DNA of 64,000 nucleotides from Corallococcus macrosporus (GTDB taxonomy: Bacteria; Myxococcota; Myxococcia; Myxococcales; Myxococcaceae), in contig NZ_JAFIMU010000004.1 in the NCBI RefSeq assembly GCF_017302985.1, forward strand, positions 1-64,000, read 5' to 3'. Below the pieces are notes generated by a model, which saw only the letters and a list, made by a program, of their open reading frames with translations, did not search any database and was not told where the DNA came from. Below, piece by piece: positions 37,171 through 44,703 of this stretch. A program made the position numbers and the translations under genes. Each line of letters opens with the position of its first letter. Position 1 is the first letter of the stretch.

Positions 37171-38168
37171 GCGCTCGAATGATGAACCACACCGAAGCCT
37201 CGCGGCTCACGTCGTCCGGTCTGAAGCCCTGCCGTGCCGTCCTGGTGCCGGATGAGGGAATGTCCGCCCTGTCGGATGACTACTTCCGCTCCGCGTATCA
37301 CCTGCGGGCGGAAGGGGTGACGCACACGCTGGCCATCGAGGACGGCGAGGGTCGCGCGCTGCGGGTGCCGCTCATCGTGAGGCCCATCGAGGGAACGCCG
37401 TACCGCGACGCCATCTCCCCGTACGGGTATCCCGGCGGGAGGTTGGATGGGCTGAGCGAGGTGCCCAAGGACGCGGTGGACTGGGAGGACACGGGCCTGG
37501 TCAGCCTCTTCGTGCGCGACCGCGTCGTGGGTCCCCGCTGCTTCGCGGGCGGCACGGAGCGCAACGAGGTGTTCTTCATCGACCCGCGTCTGCCCATCGA
37601 GTTCCAACCGGAGGCCCGCCGGCAGATGCGGCGCAACACCCGGCTGGGCTTCGTGAGCACCTGCTGCCCGGTGCGCGAGGCGTCACACGAGGAGCGGGAG
37701 GGCTTCAAGGACGTCTACCGGCAGACCATGATCCGCGACGGAGCGCAGTCCCGGTACTTCTTCTCCGACGCCTACTTCGAGCAGTTGTTCGCCTCGCCGA
37801 ACGCCTGGCTCGCGACGACGCGCGCACCGGACGGCCGCATCGCCTCCTCGGGGATCGGCGTCCGCAGCGACGGCGTGCTGCACTACTACCTGGGCGGGAC
37901 GGCGGACGCGGACCTGGGGCGCTCGCCGGCCAAGAACACCGTCTTCGGGGCGCTGGTGGAACTCACCACGCAGCTGGGACTGCCGTTCCACCTGGGCGGC
38001 GGCGTGAAGCCCGGGGACGGGCTGGAGCAGTTCAAGCGAAGCTTCTCCAACGCCAGCTCGCACCTGTGCACCCACGAGCTCATCTGCGAGCCCGGGGTAT
38101 ACGCGCGCCTCTCCGGCAACAGCAGCGGCACGGGCTACTTCCCGGCCTACCGCGCGCCGAGGAGCTGA
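37167..38168 (+). CDS. FemAB/GNAT-like acyltransferase-related protein, paralogue 2
   Basis: The 333-residue protein mirrors the 35018 gene through PYRDAISPYG, CFAGGTERNEVFFIDPRLP, MRRNTRLGFVS and RQTMIRDGAQSRYFFSDAYFEQLF, ending FPAYRAPRS. The N-terminal 25 residues differ. Its ATG overlaps the acyltransferase stop (ATGA), which decides the start and implies translational coupling. The pair probably arose by tandem duplication with the acyltransferase between them. Confidence 0.87.
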   Translation: MSARMMNHTEASRLTSSGLKPCRAVLVPDEGMSALSDDYFRSAYHLRAEGVTHTLAIEDGEGRALRVPLIVRPIEGTPYRDAISPYGYPGGRLDGLSEVPKDAVDWEDTGLVSLFVRDRVVGPRCFAGGTERNEVFFIDPRLPIEFQPEARRQMRRNTRLGFVSTCCPVREASHEEREGFKDVYRQTMIRDGAQSRYFFSDAYFEQLFASPNAWLATTRAPDGRIASSGIGVRSDGVLHYYLGGTADADLGRSPAKNTVFGALVELTTQLGLPFHLGGGVKPGDGLEQFKRSFSNASSHLCTHELICEPGVYARLSGNSSGTGYFPAYRAPRS

Positions 38169-38178
38169 AGCCGCGGCG

Positions 38179-38375
38179 CTACAGGTAGTACGTCACGCGC
38201 CGCGCGTCGTTGCCATCCGTCTCCACCGGCTGCATCGAGTTCCAGGCACCCGGATTGAAGGTCCGGGTCATTCCGCCTCTCGTGATGGTGACGTTGAACC
38301 CGGAGATGAGCACGCTGTCCGCGGCGCCGTCGCCACTCAGGTCCAGACAGTCGGTCTGGGCCTGCGCGGTCAACG
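38179..38375 (-). pseudogene. Probable C-terminal fragment of an exported protein
   Basis: A frame ending in TAG at 38179-38181 encodes about 65 residues of normal protein composition (TAQAQTDCLDLSGDG, then GMTRTFNPGAWNSMQP). It has no start codon or ribosome site nearby, and upstream in the same strand it runs into the LysR gene in another frame. The AQAQ-TDC junction resembles a signal-cleavage site, so this may be the mature end of an exported protein whose 5' part was lost. Confidence is modest; it could be fortuitous. Confidence 0.4.
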
Positions 38376-39260
38376 CCTCTCGGCGCGTGATTCGCGGGTC
38401 ATGCGCAGGAAGGCCGCTGCGGCTGGCGACAACCGTTGGGCGTTCCAGGCCATCCAGACGCTTGCGCGGGGCAGGGCGTCCCAGCGCAGCGCCACGACGT
38501 CGCCACGCGCGAGTTCGTCCATCACCGCCACCTCGGGCAGCACCGCGAGCCCCATCCCCGAGGCGACACACCGGGCCACCGCCGCCACGCTGCCGACCTC
38601 CGCGACGACCTGGGGCAGGGGGCCCGCCTCCGCCCAGGCGCTCTCGAAGATCTCGCGGTACGCGCACCCCGTCTGCGTGGAGATGAAGCCGCAGGCCGCC
38701 AGCTCCCGGGCCGTCACGCCCGGACGTCCGGCCAGCGCATGGCCCGGCGGCGCCACGAGCGACAGGGGCTCCTGGGCAACCTCCTCGCACGCGACGTCGA
38801 GCCCGGGCGGTACGCGGCCCAGGAAGAGGCCGAGGTCGATCTCCGCCTCCTGCAGGCCCCGGCGCACGTCGGCCCGGCCCGAGGGCTGCACCGTCAGCCG
38901 CACCTGGGGATGGCGTGCGTGGAAGGCCGTCAGCAAAGGCGGCAGCCGTCGCGCGCACAGCGTCTCCGGCGCGCGGAGCGTCAGCGGGCCGGAGGGCGTC
39001 ACGGCCTGTCCCGTGACGGCGACGCGGGCCTCCTCCGCGAGCGACAGCAGCTGATCCGCGTAGGTCAGCAGCCGCGCGCCGGCCTCGGTGAGGCGGAGCT
39101 TGCGTCCCGTCCGGTCGAAGAGGGTCACGCCCAGGTCGGACTCCAGGCCCTGCACCTGCTCGGTCACGCTGGACTGGGCGTAGTGCAGCCGCTCCGCCGC
39201 GCGCCGGAAGTTGAGCGTGCGCGCCACGGTGCGGAACGTCTCCAGTTGCGTGAGTCGCAT
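38370..39260 (-). CDS. LysR family transcriptional regulator
   Basis: The 296-residue regulator has the winged helix LTQLETFRTVARTLNFRRAAERLHYAQSSVTEQVQGLE and a binding domain from GPLTLRAPETLCARRLPPLL. The ATG at 39260 gives the conserved N-terminus. It is divergent from an SDR gene (39358) with an inverted repeat between them, so it probably controls that gene and itself. Confidence 0.95.
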   Translation of the reverse strand: MRLTQLETFRTVARTLNFRRAAERLHYAQSSVTEQVQGLESDLGVTLFDRTGRKLRLTEAGARLLTYADQLLSLAEEARVAVTGQAVTPSGPLTLRAPETLCARRLPPLLTAFHARHPQVRLTVQPSGRADVRRGLQEAEIDLGLFLGRVPPGLDVACEEVAQEPLSLVAPPGHALAGRPGVTARELAACGFISTQTGCAYREIFESAWAEAGPLPQVVAEVGSVAAVARCVASGMGLAVLPEVAVMDELARGDVVALRWDALPRASVWMAWNAQRLSPAAAAFLRMTRESRAERR

Positions 39261-39269
39261 CGCCTGCCC

Positions 39270-39286
39270 CTTCGGAGATTCCGAAG
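39270..39286. promoter_or_regulatory. Probable LysR operator between LysR and SDR genes
   Basis: CTTCGGA and TCCGAAG form a perfect 7-bp inverted repeat around three bases and include the T-N11-A geometry. It lies 10 bp upstream of the LysR start codon. A weaker CGGAA/TTCCG pair follows at about 39295-39312. Confidence 0.65.
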
Positions 39287-39357
39287 TCCCTGAACGGAAC
39301 TTCCCGTTTCCGGCGCACCCGCGCGCCGTGGAACCGTGACCGCATCTAACAGCGAGG

Positions 39358-40107
39358 ATGCCCATGACACCTGTGGATCCGAAAGCCGTCGTTCCAAAGA
39401 AGGTCCTCGTCGTGGGGGGCAGCTCCGGCATCGGGCGGGGCGTGGCCCGCGCGGTGCTCCAGCGAGGAGGGCGGGTGGCCGTCGTGGGACGCTCACGGGA
39501 GAAGCTCGACGCCGCCGTGGCGGACCTCGGTGCCGGGAGCGACCGCCTGGAGGCCCATGTCGCGGACGTCACCGACGAGCCGGAGGTGGAGCGGCTCTTC
39601 GACGCGGTGGGCCCGCTCGGTCACCTGGTCACCACCGTGGCGGACGTGACGTATCAGCCCGTGCGGGAGCTGGACGTCACCGCCGCGCGGCGCACCCTCG
39701 ACTCGAAGTTGCTGAGCTCGCTGCTCCTGGCCAAGCACGCGGCGCGCCGGATGGAGGCGGGCGGCTCGCTGACGTTGACGTCGGGCATCGCGGCGCACCG
39801 TCCGGCGGCCCGGGGCGCGGTGGTCGCCGCGGTCAACGGCGCGCTGGAGGCCCTGGCACGCGCGCTCGCCATCGAGCTGGCGCCCCTCCGCGTCAACGCC
39901 GTCTCTCCGGGCTGGGTGGACACGCCCATCTGGGAGCGCGTCGCGGGAGCCGCGAAGAAGGAGCGGCTGGAGGCGATGGCCCAGCGATTGCCCGTGGGCC
40001 GCGTGGGACAGCCGGACGACATCGCCCAGGCCGTGTGCTTCCTGATGGAGAACGGCTTCACCACCGGCTCCGTGCTGCACGTGGACGGAGGGCACCGGCT
40101 CGTCTGA
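39358..40107 (+). CDS. SDR family protein with atypical active site
   Basis: The 249-residue Rossmann protein has the cofactor loop VVGGSSGIGRG and the PG motif of classical SDRs (NAVSPGWVDTPI), and the Ser in LTSGIAAH. Where the catalytic Tyr-x3-Lys should stand, the sequence reads VVAAVNGALEALARAL, with Val156 and Asn160 by alignment. It may use another residue, or be a non-catalytic or cofactor-sensing member. A strong hairpin at 40118-40158 ends the gene. Regulation by the divergent LysR is likely. Confidence 0.88.
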   Translation: MPMTPVDPKAVVPKKVLVVGGSSGIGRGVARAVLQRGGRVAVVGRSREKLDAAVADLGAGSDRLEAHVADVTDEPEVERLFDAVGPLGHLVTTVADVTYQPVRELDVTAARRTLDSKLLSSLLLAKHAARRMEAGGSLTLTSGIAAHRPAARGAVVAAVNGALEALARALAIELAPLRVNAVSPGWVDTPIWERVAGAAKKERLEAMAQRLPVGRVGQPDDIAQAVCFLMENGFTTGSVLHVDGGHRLV

Positions 40108-40117
40108 GCCACGCCCT

Positions 40118-40158
40118 GTCAGGAACGGGCGGGCATTTTCGTCCCGCCCGGACCTGAC
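40118..40158 (+). terminator. Hairpin after the SDR gene
   Basis: GTCAGG and CCTGAC form the outer stem and GGGCGGG and CCCGCCC the inner stem, with an internal loop of three against three bases and a nine-base apex. It begins 11 bp after the stop codon. No T-run follows. Confidence 0.7.
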
Positions 40159-40315
40159 GCACCCCGGAGCCCGCCCGATGGGAGATGCCAGTTCCGCAGA
40201 TGAGTGAGCCGCGGCGACACGTCCACCGTTGCCGCGGCCCTCTGCTTCAGCTCCTCCCGCTCCCCGTGGAGAGGCAGAGCGCCGCCAGATGTCTTCCATT
40301 TGCGCGGATGCCTTC

Positions 40316-41494
40316 ATGTCTCACTCGAAAATCCTGTCGTGGAATCACTCCGTGCCAGCAGCGCTGTTGCTGATGGCTCCCTTCGACCTCCTGGCCTCGC
40401 TGGCCATGGACATCTACCTGCCCGTGGTTCCGGTCATGACCGGAATCCTCGACACCACGCCTGGCATCGTCCAGCTCACGCTGAGCCTCTACATGGCCGT
40501 GCTCGGGCTCGGGCAGTTGGTGTTCGGCCCGCTCTCGGATCGCGTTGGCCGGCGCCGGGTGCTGCTGGGCGGCGCGCTGCTGTTCGCGGCCAGCTCGTTC
40601 CTGCTCGCGGGCACCTCCGAGGCCATGACGTTCGTCGGGCTCCGGTTCCTGCAAGCCGTGGGAGCGTCCGCGGCCCTCGTCGCCACGTTCGCGACCGTCC
40701 GGGACGTCTACGCGGAGCGGCCTGAAGGTGCGGTCATCTACAGCCTGTTCAGCGCCATGCTGGCCTTCGTCCCGGCGCTCGGCCCCATCGCCGGGGCGCT
40801 GCTCGCGAAGCACTTCGGATGGCGGGCCCTCTTCTTCACGCTCGGCATCCTGGCCACGGCGGCGCTGCTCCAGGCCCTGCCACGCTGGCCTGAGACACGT
40901 CCCGCTGGCGCGCCCCGTCAGGCCATGGCGCTCCGGCCCATCCTGGGCAGCGCCGCGTTCTGGACGTACACCCTGGGCTTCAGCGCGGCGATGGGCTCCT
41001 TCTTCGTGTTCTTCTCCACGGCGCCCCGGGTGCTCATGGGCCGGGCCGGCTTCTCGGCGTTGGGCTTCAGCCTGGCCTTCGCCACGGCGGCGCTCGCCAT
41101 GATGGTGACGACGCGCTTCGCGAAGCACTTCGTGGCCCGCTGGGGACAGGCGGGAAGCCTTGCGCGCGGCATGGGCCTGCTGCTCCTGGGCGCGGGGCTG
41201 CTGACGGCCGGGCAGCTCTTCGCGGCGCCGTCCTTCTGGACGTTCGTCGTGCCCATGTGGGTCATCGCCGCGGGGATTGTCTTCGCCGTGTCCGTCACCG
41301 CCAATGGCGCGCTCCAGGCCTTTGGCGCCGTGGCGGGAACGGCGGTCGCGGTCTACTTCTGCATCCAGAGCCTCATCGTGGGCGTCCTGGGAACGCTGAT
41401 GGTCGTCCTGCTCGACGGCGACACGGCGTGGCCCCTGGTGGGCTACGCGTCGCTCATGGCCGGGGTGACGTTGGGCTGCCTGCGACGCCTCTAG
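40316..41494 (+). CDS. CmlA/FloR-like multidrug (phenicol) MFS exporter
   Basis: From ATG 40316 the protein has 392 residues and 12 membrane segments. The N-terminus (SHSKILSWNHSVPAALLLMAP) and motifs PFDLLASLAMDIYLPVVP, FGPLSDRVGRRRVLLGG, TFATVRDVYA, AAMGSFFVFFSTAPRVLMGRAG and the end NTAWP-like DTAWPLVGY closely follow the chloramphenicol/florfenicol exporter family (CmlA/FloR). The family alignment sets the start at 40316 and not the in-frame ATG at 40289. Whether it exports phenicols, or a different drug or metabolite, is not decidable from sequence. Confidence 0.88.
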   Translation: MSHSKILSWNHSVPAALLLMAPFDLLASLAMDIYLPVVPVMTGILDTTPGIVQLTLSLYMAVLGLGQLVFGPLSDRVGRRRVLLGGALLFAASSFLLAGTSEAMTFVGLRFLQAVGASAALVATFATVRDVYAERPEGAVIYSLFSAMLAFVPALGPIAGALLAKHFGWRALFFTLGILATAALLQALPRWPETRPAGAPRQAMALRPILGSAAFWTYTLGFSAAMGSFFVFFSTAPRVLMGRAGFSALGFSLAFATAALAMMVTTRFAKHFVARWGQAGSLARGMGLLLLGAGLLTAGQLFAAPSFWTFVVPMWVIAAGIVFAVSVTANGALQAFGAVAGTAVAVYFCIQSLIVGVLGTLMVVLLDGDTAWPLVGYASLMAGVTLGCLRRL

Positions 41495-41525
41495 CGCCAG
41501 CCGGGTGACTGGAGCGCGGGGCCGC

Positions 41526-41556
41526 TGACGCGTCAGGGACAGGCCTTGACACGTCA
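41526..41556. promoter_or_regulatory. Paired upstream palindromes (candidate activator sites)
   Basis: TGACGCGTCA (41526-41535) and TGACACGTCA (41547-41556) are near-identical 10-bp palindromes with centres 21 bp apart, two helical turns. The flanks CCGCTGACG and CGTCAGCGG also pair as an outer inverted repeat. They lie about 85-100 bp upstream of the -24 element, the usual placement of sigma-54 activator sites. Confidence 0.7.
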
Positions 41557-41627
41557 GCGGTCCGTTCCTGACATCCGGGTCTTGCGGGAATTTGTAATGA
41601 TTTGGCGCATTTGCGACCTCGGGTGGC

Positions 41628-41642
41628 TGGCATTGCCCTTGC
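41628..41642 (+). promoter_or_regulatory. Sigma-54-type (-24/-12) promoter
   Basis: TGGCATTGCCCTTGC matches the consensus TGGCAC-N5-TTGC at 9 of 10 defined positions, with the invariant GG at 41629-41630 and GC at 41641-41642 separated by exactly 10 bases. Transcription would begin near 41653, giving a leader of about 68 bases to the ATG at 41721. This also rules out a GTG start at 41655, which would leave no room for a ribosome site. Confidence 0.8.
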
Positions 41643-41720
41643 GATAGGCCTGTCGTGCATGAAGAGAGGGAAGCCTCTTGCCTGCCAACAACAGCCATTG
41701 GATGCCGTGAGGATGCAAGC

Positions 41721-42554
41721 ATGTCACTCGTGAGTTGCAATGCGCAGAATCAGCTCTTTCAGCAAGGCATCATGACCGTCAAGGTCGCCTACAACATGGC
41801 CGACGCCGTCGCCAAGGCCGCGAACGAGCGCCAGATCGCGACCTACTCGGGCATCTCCGGCCTGCCGGACCTCTCCACCCCCCTGATGGTGGAGAACGTC
41901 ACCAACCTGAAGAACGGCTCCCTGGTTGACAATGGAAAGGGCGTCATCGTCCCCCCGGATACCTATCTGGCCTTCCAGATCGGCTTCGGCTGCCAGGTGG
42001 GGTTCGGCTTTGGCATCGAGATCCTCCCGAGCTCCATCGCCATCGTGGACAACAACTCCCTGATCCTGCCCCGGTCATCCGTTCCGTCCACCAACCAGTG
42101 GGCTGTCGCGGGTCAGTACGCGTTCTTCGCCAGCAACAACTACAACGGCGACATGATTTATGTCTATGACAACAACTTCGGGACGCACTCGCTGGACCAG
42201 TCGATAGCGGCCAACTCCTACCAGATCCGGATCACCTGCACCCCGCTGCGCTCCTGGACCGACAGCAACGGCAACACGTACTCCGTGAACAGGCCGAACC
42301 TGGATCCCCCCTCGAACCCGCCGCAGCTGCCAGGCGTCATGGCGGCGGGAGACGGCGACGGCATCAACGTCCACGGCGGCACGGTCACCGGCTCGGGTAC
42401 CTCTGGTGAAACGTATGGCGGTTGCCAGGGGTACACGATGGACAGCCAGTCTGTCTCCATGGTGTTCGACGTGTTCGTGGTCAACCAGAAGTATTACACC
42501 ACGCAGACCTATCAGCTCTTCCAGTCGAATGGCGGCGACGGCCTGAACGACTAG
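41721..42554 (+). CDS. Unknown protein, first gene of the MACPF operon
   Basis: The 277-residue protein starts MSLVSCNAQNQLFQQGIMTV; no signal peptide or transmembrane helix is evident. It is rich in Asn/Gly/Ser/Tyr and beta-strand-like, with a long central Gly/Ile/Phe region (FQIGFGCQVGFGFGIEIL) and a Pro linker (DPPSNPPQLPG). It ends GGDGLND; the next protein ends QGALND. I recognise no family. It precedes a MACPF gene by 56 bp in the same direction behind the sigma-54-type promoter. It could be the recruiting partner of a two-part pore-forming toxin, as aegerolysins are for pleurotolysin B, but no homology to those is seen. GC content looks lower than in neighbouring genes. Confidence 0.75.
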   Translation: MSLVSCNAQNQLFQQGIMTVKVAYNMADAVAKAANERQIATYSGISGLPDLSTPLMVENVTNLKNGSLVDNGKGVIVPPDTYLAFQIGFGCQVGFGFGIEILPSSIAIVDNNSLILPRSSVPSTNQWAVAGQYAFFASNNYNGDMIYVYDNNFGTHSLDQSIAANSYQIRITCTPLRSWTDSNGNTYSVNRPNLDPPSNPPQLPGVMAAGDGDGINVHGGTVTGSGTSGETYGGCQGYTMDSQSVSMVFDVFVVNQKYYTTQTYQLFQSNGGDGLND

Positions 42555-42610
42555 CGATGCCGGATTGATGTCCTCACGAAGAAGCGACACTCCTGCAAGG
42601 AATCAAGACA

Positions 42611-43645
42611 ATGCCCAAGCTCAAGAACGCGGACCTGCCCAGCGATCCGCATGACTTCACCGCCCAGGACTGGCTCCACCTGTTCGAGGACCGTGGCCTC
42701 TTTCACGCCATGGTCATCACGCAGGAGCAGAATCCCACCAACGTCTTCAGCATCCACCAGGGCCTGCAACTCACCGGGGATCTCATCCTCCCGGACCCGC
42801 TCCATCCGGGAAACCACGCGACGTTCCAGTGGCTCGTCCCGAACATCACCGCCCAGCTGCACACGGTGGAGACCTTCTTCCACACGGTGCACACCTACCA
42901 CTCGCAGGGGTACGACGTGGAGAAGGCGGACATCGGCATCCCCGGCATCTTCAGCGTGAACTTCCAGCACGAACACCAGTACTCGAACGACCAGTCGTTC
43001 TCGGAGACGGACTACTACGTCACGAGCATGTACCGCGTCCCCAAGCTGCAGATCGGCTTCAGCGACGGCGCGATGACGCTGACGGCTGACTTCATCCAGG
43101 CGCTGGCGCAGGCCGTGGAGCCCGGGGTCAATGACCCTCGCAGCTACGACAACGTGACGAACGTGTTGAACACGTGGGGCCACTACTACGTGAAGCAGCT
43201 GGACCTGGGCGGCCTCCTGTACGGCACGGACACCCGGAAGGTCACCAGCATGAGCCAGGGGCACAGCTTCTCGGACAGCGTCTCCGCGGGCTTCCAGGCC
43301 AACCTGGAGCTGGAGGACGTGCCCATCTCCGGCGGAGGCAGCGGCGGTGACGGCAATGGCTCGTCCTCGAACGACAGCTCCACGCAAGCGGACAAGAACG
43401 TCACCATCAACGTCATTGGCGGCGACGGCTCGCTGATGGGCAAGTACCCGGCCTGGGCCGCGTCCTTGAATGGCAACTACGTGAGCTGGCACATCATCGA
43501 CACGCTCGTGCTGGAGCCCGTCATCAACCTCATCCCCGACAAAGCCCTGCGCTACAAGGTGGCGAACACGATCAGCGCCAGGTACGGCGTCACGCCGTAC
43601 ACGCAGGCCATCTCCAATGACGAGCAGGGCGCGCTGAACGACTGA
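42611..43645 (+). CDS. MACPF (perforin-like) domain protein
   Basis: The 344-residue protein has the MACPF signature near residues 185-205: LNTWGHYYVKQLDLGG, equivalent to the Y/W-G-T-H-Y/F ... L-G-G block of membrane-attack/perforin proteins. The C-terminal helix-strand segment SWHIIDTLVLEPVINLIPD matches the end of MACPF domains. A Gly/Ser/Asn-rich insertion (about 241-260) lies where a hairpin-forming segment is expected. No signal peptide is present. It ends with ALND. It probably forms a ring pore in a target membrane or acts inside the cell in vesicle or spore-related processes; the target is unknown. Confidence 0.82.
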   Translation: MPKLKNADLPSDPHDFTAQDWLHLFEDRGLFHAMVITQEQNPTNVFSIHQGLQLTGDLILPDPLHPGNHATFQWLVPNITAQLHTVETFFHTVHTYHSQGYDVEKADIGIPGIFSVNFQHEHQYSNDQSFSETDYYVTSMYRVPKLQIGFSDGAMTLTADFIQALAQAVEPGVNDPRSYDNVTNVLNTWGHYYVKQLDLGGLLYGTDTRKVTSMSQGHSFSDSVSAGFQANLELEDVPISGGGSGGDGNGSSSNDSSTQADKNVTINVIGGDGSLMGKYPAWAASLNGNYVSWHIIDTLVLEPVINLIPDKALRYKVANTISARYGVTPYTQAISNDEQGALND

Positions 43646-43709
43646 CGGAGCCCCTGGGCAGCGCACGCCCGTGCGCTGCCCTCGCGCTTGCTTCCGGGGA
43701 GGGAACGCC

Positions 43710-44702
43710 ATGAAATATGACACCGAGCACCTGCTGAAGCCTGTCTCCCCGGAAGCGTTCCTGCGAACGCACTTCGAGCGGGAGCGTCTGCTGATCCGCC
43801 GGGGAGACGCGGGATATTACTCCGGGCTCTTCGGCATCGAGGAGATGCTGTCGTTCCTGCAAAAGGAGAACAACGCCTATCCCAACGTGCGGATGGTGAA
43901 GGAGGGGCGCGAGACGGCGTACAGCGAGTTCTCGTCGTCCGTGTCCTACAAGGAGGCACGGGTCAACTTCAATCATCTGATCAACCGGGAGCGCGTGTCG
44001 CGCCTGTTCCTGGAGCAGGGCCACTCGGTGATTGTCTATCAGGCGCAGACGGCCCTGGACCCCCTCCGGCGGTTCTGCGACACGCTGGAGCGGGAGTGGC
44101 GGGTGCGGGTGCAGGCGAACCTGTACATGACGCCCGCGGGCAGTCAGGGCTTCACGCTCCATTACGACACGCACGATGCCTTCATCCTCCAACTGGAAGG
44201 GGAGAAGCGCTGGCGGCTGTATGACAAACCCATTCACCTGCCCTATGACGGCGAACCCATGCAGAACCCGGAGCAGCACCGGTCGACGTTGAACTGTGTG
44301 TTCGACGAGGTGCTGCGCAAGGGCGACCTGCTGTACGTGCCCCGGGGGCACTTCCACGACGTGAGCGCCACGGACGTGCATTCCCTGCACATGACGGTGG
44401 GCCTCCTGACCAGCCCCTGGCAGGCGCTGTTCCGGCGGGTGGCGGAGGAACTCGAAAAGGAGGACTTCATGCGCAACACCGTCCCGCTGGCGGTCTGGCA
44501 GCAGGGGGAACTGGGGGCGTTCCAGGACCAGCTGAAGGCCGCGGTGATGGCGGGGTTGGACGCGAAGCTGGAGGGGCTGGTGGACGAGTACCTGGGCCGT
44601 CACGCGAACGGGAGCGCTTCCGCCGGGATCAACAGGCTGGCGCGGTCCTTCGCGCAGATGGAAAGGCCGCGCGTCCGGGCAGTCTCCTCCGGGGTCGGGT
44701 GA
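43710..44702 (+). CDS. JmjC/cupin-4 2-oxoglutarate oxygenase
   Basis: The 330-residue protein has the double-stranded beta-helix core of ribosomal-oxygenase-like JmjC enzymes: iron ligands His151 and Asp153 in LHYDTHDAFILQ, a following LQLEGEKRWRLY segment, and the distal His216 in VPRGHFHDVSA. The N-terminal phrase FLRTHFERERLLIRRG is the usual docking region. Members hydroxylate Arg, His, Asn or Asp side chains of proteins using 2-oxoglutarate and O2. A GGGAGGG ribosome site precedes ATG 43710. The sulfotransferase gene begins one base after its stop. Substrate unknown; the upstream operon products are candidates. Confidence 0.88.
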   Translation: MKYDTEHLLKPVSPEAFLRTHFERERLLIRRGDAGYYSGLFGIEEMLSFLQKENNAYPNVRMVKEGRETAYSEFSSSVSYKEARVNFNHLINRERVSRLFLEQGHSVIVYQAQTALDPLRRFCDTLEREWRVRVQANLYMTPAGSQGFTLHYDTHDAFILQLEGEKRWRLYDKPIHLPYDGEPMQNPEQHRSTLNCVFDEVLRKGDLLYVPRGHFHDVSATDVHSLHMTVGLLTSPWQALFRRVAEELEKEDFMRNTVPLAVWQQGELGAFQDQLKAAVMAGLDAKLEGLVDEYLGRHANGSASAGINRLARSFAQMERPRVRAVSSGVG

Positions 44703-44703
44703 C

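Noticed and set aside
41601..41614. A second -24/-12-like element TTGGCGCATTTGC just upstream of the assigned one
   Set aside because: The GG and GC dinucleotides are separated by 7 bases and not 10, so it cannot fit sigma-54 spacing.
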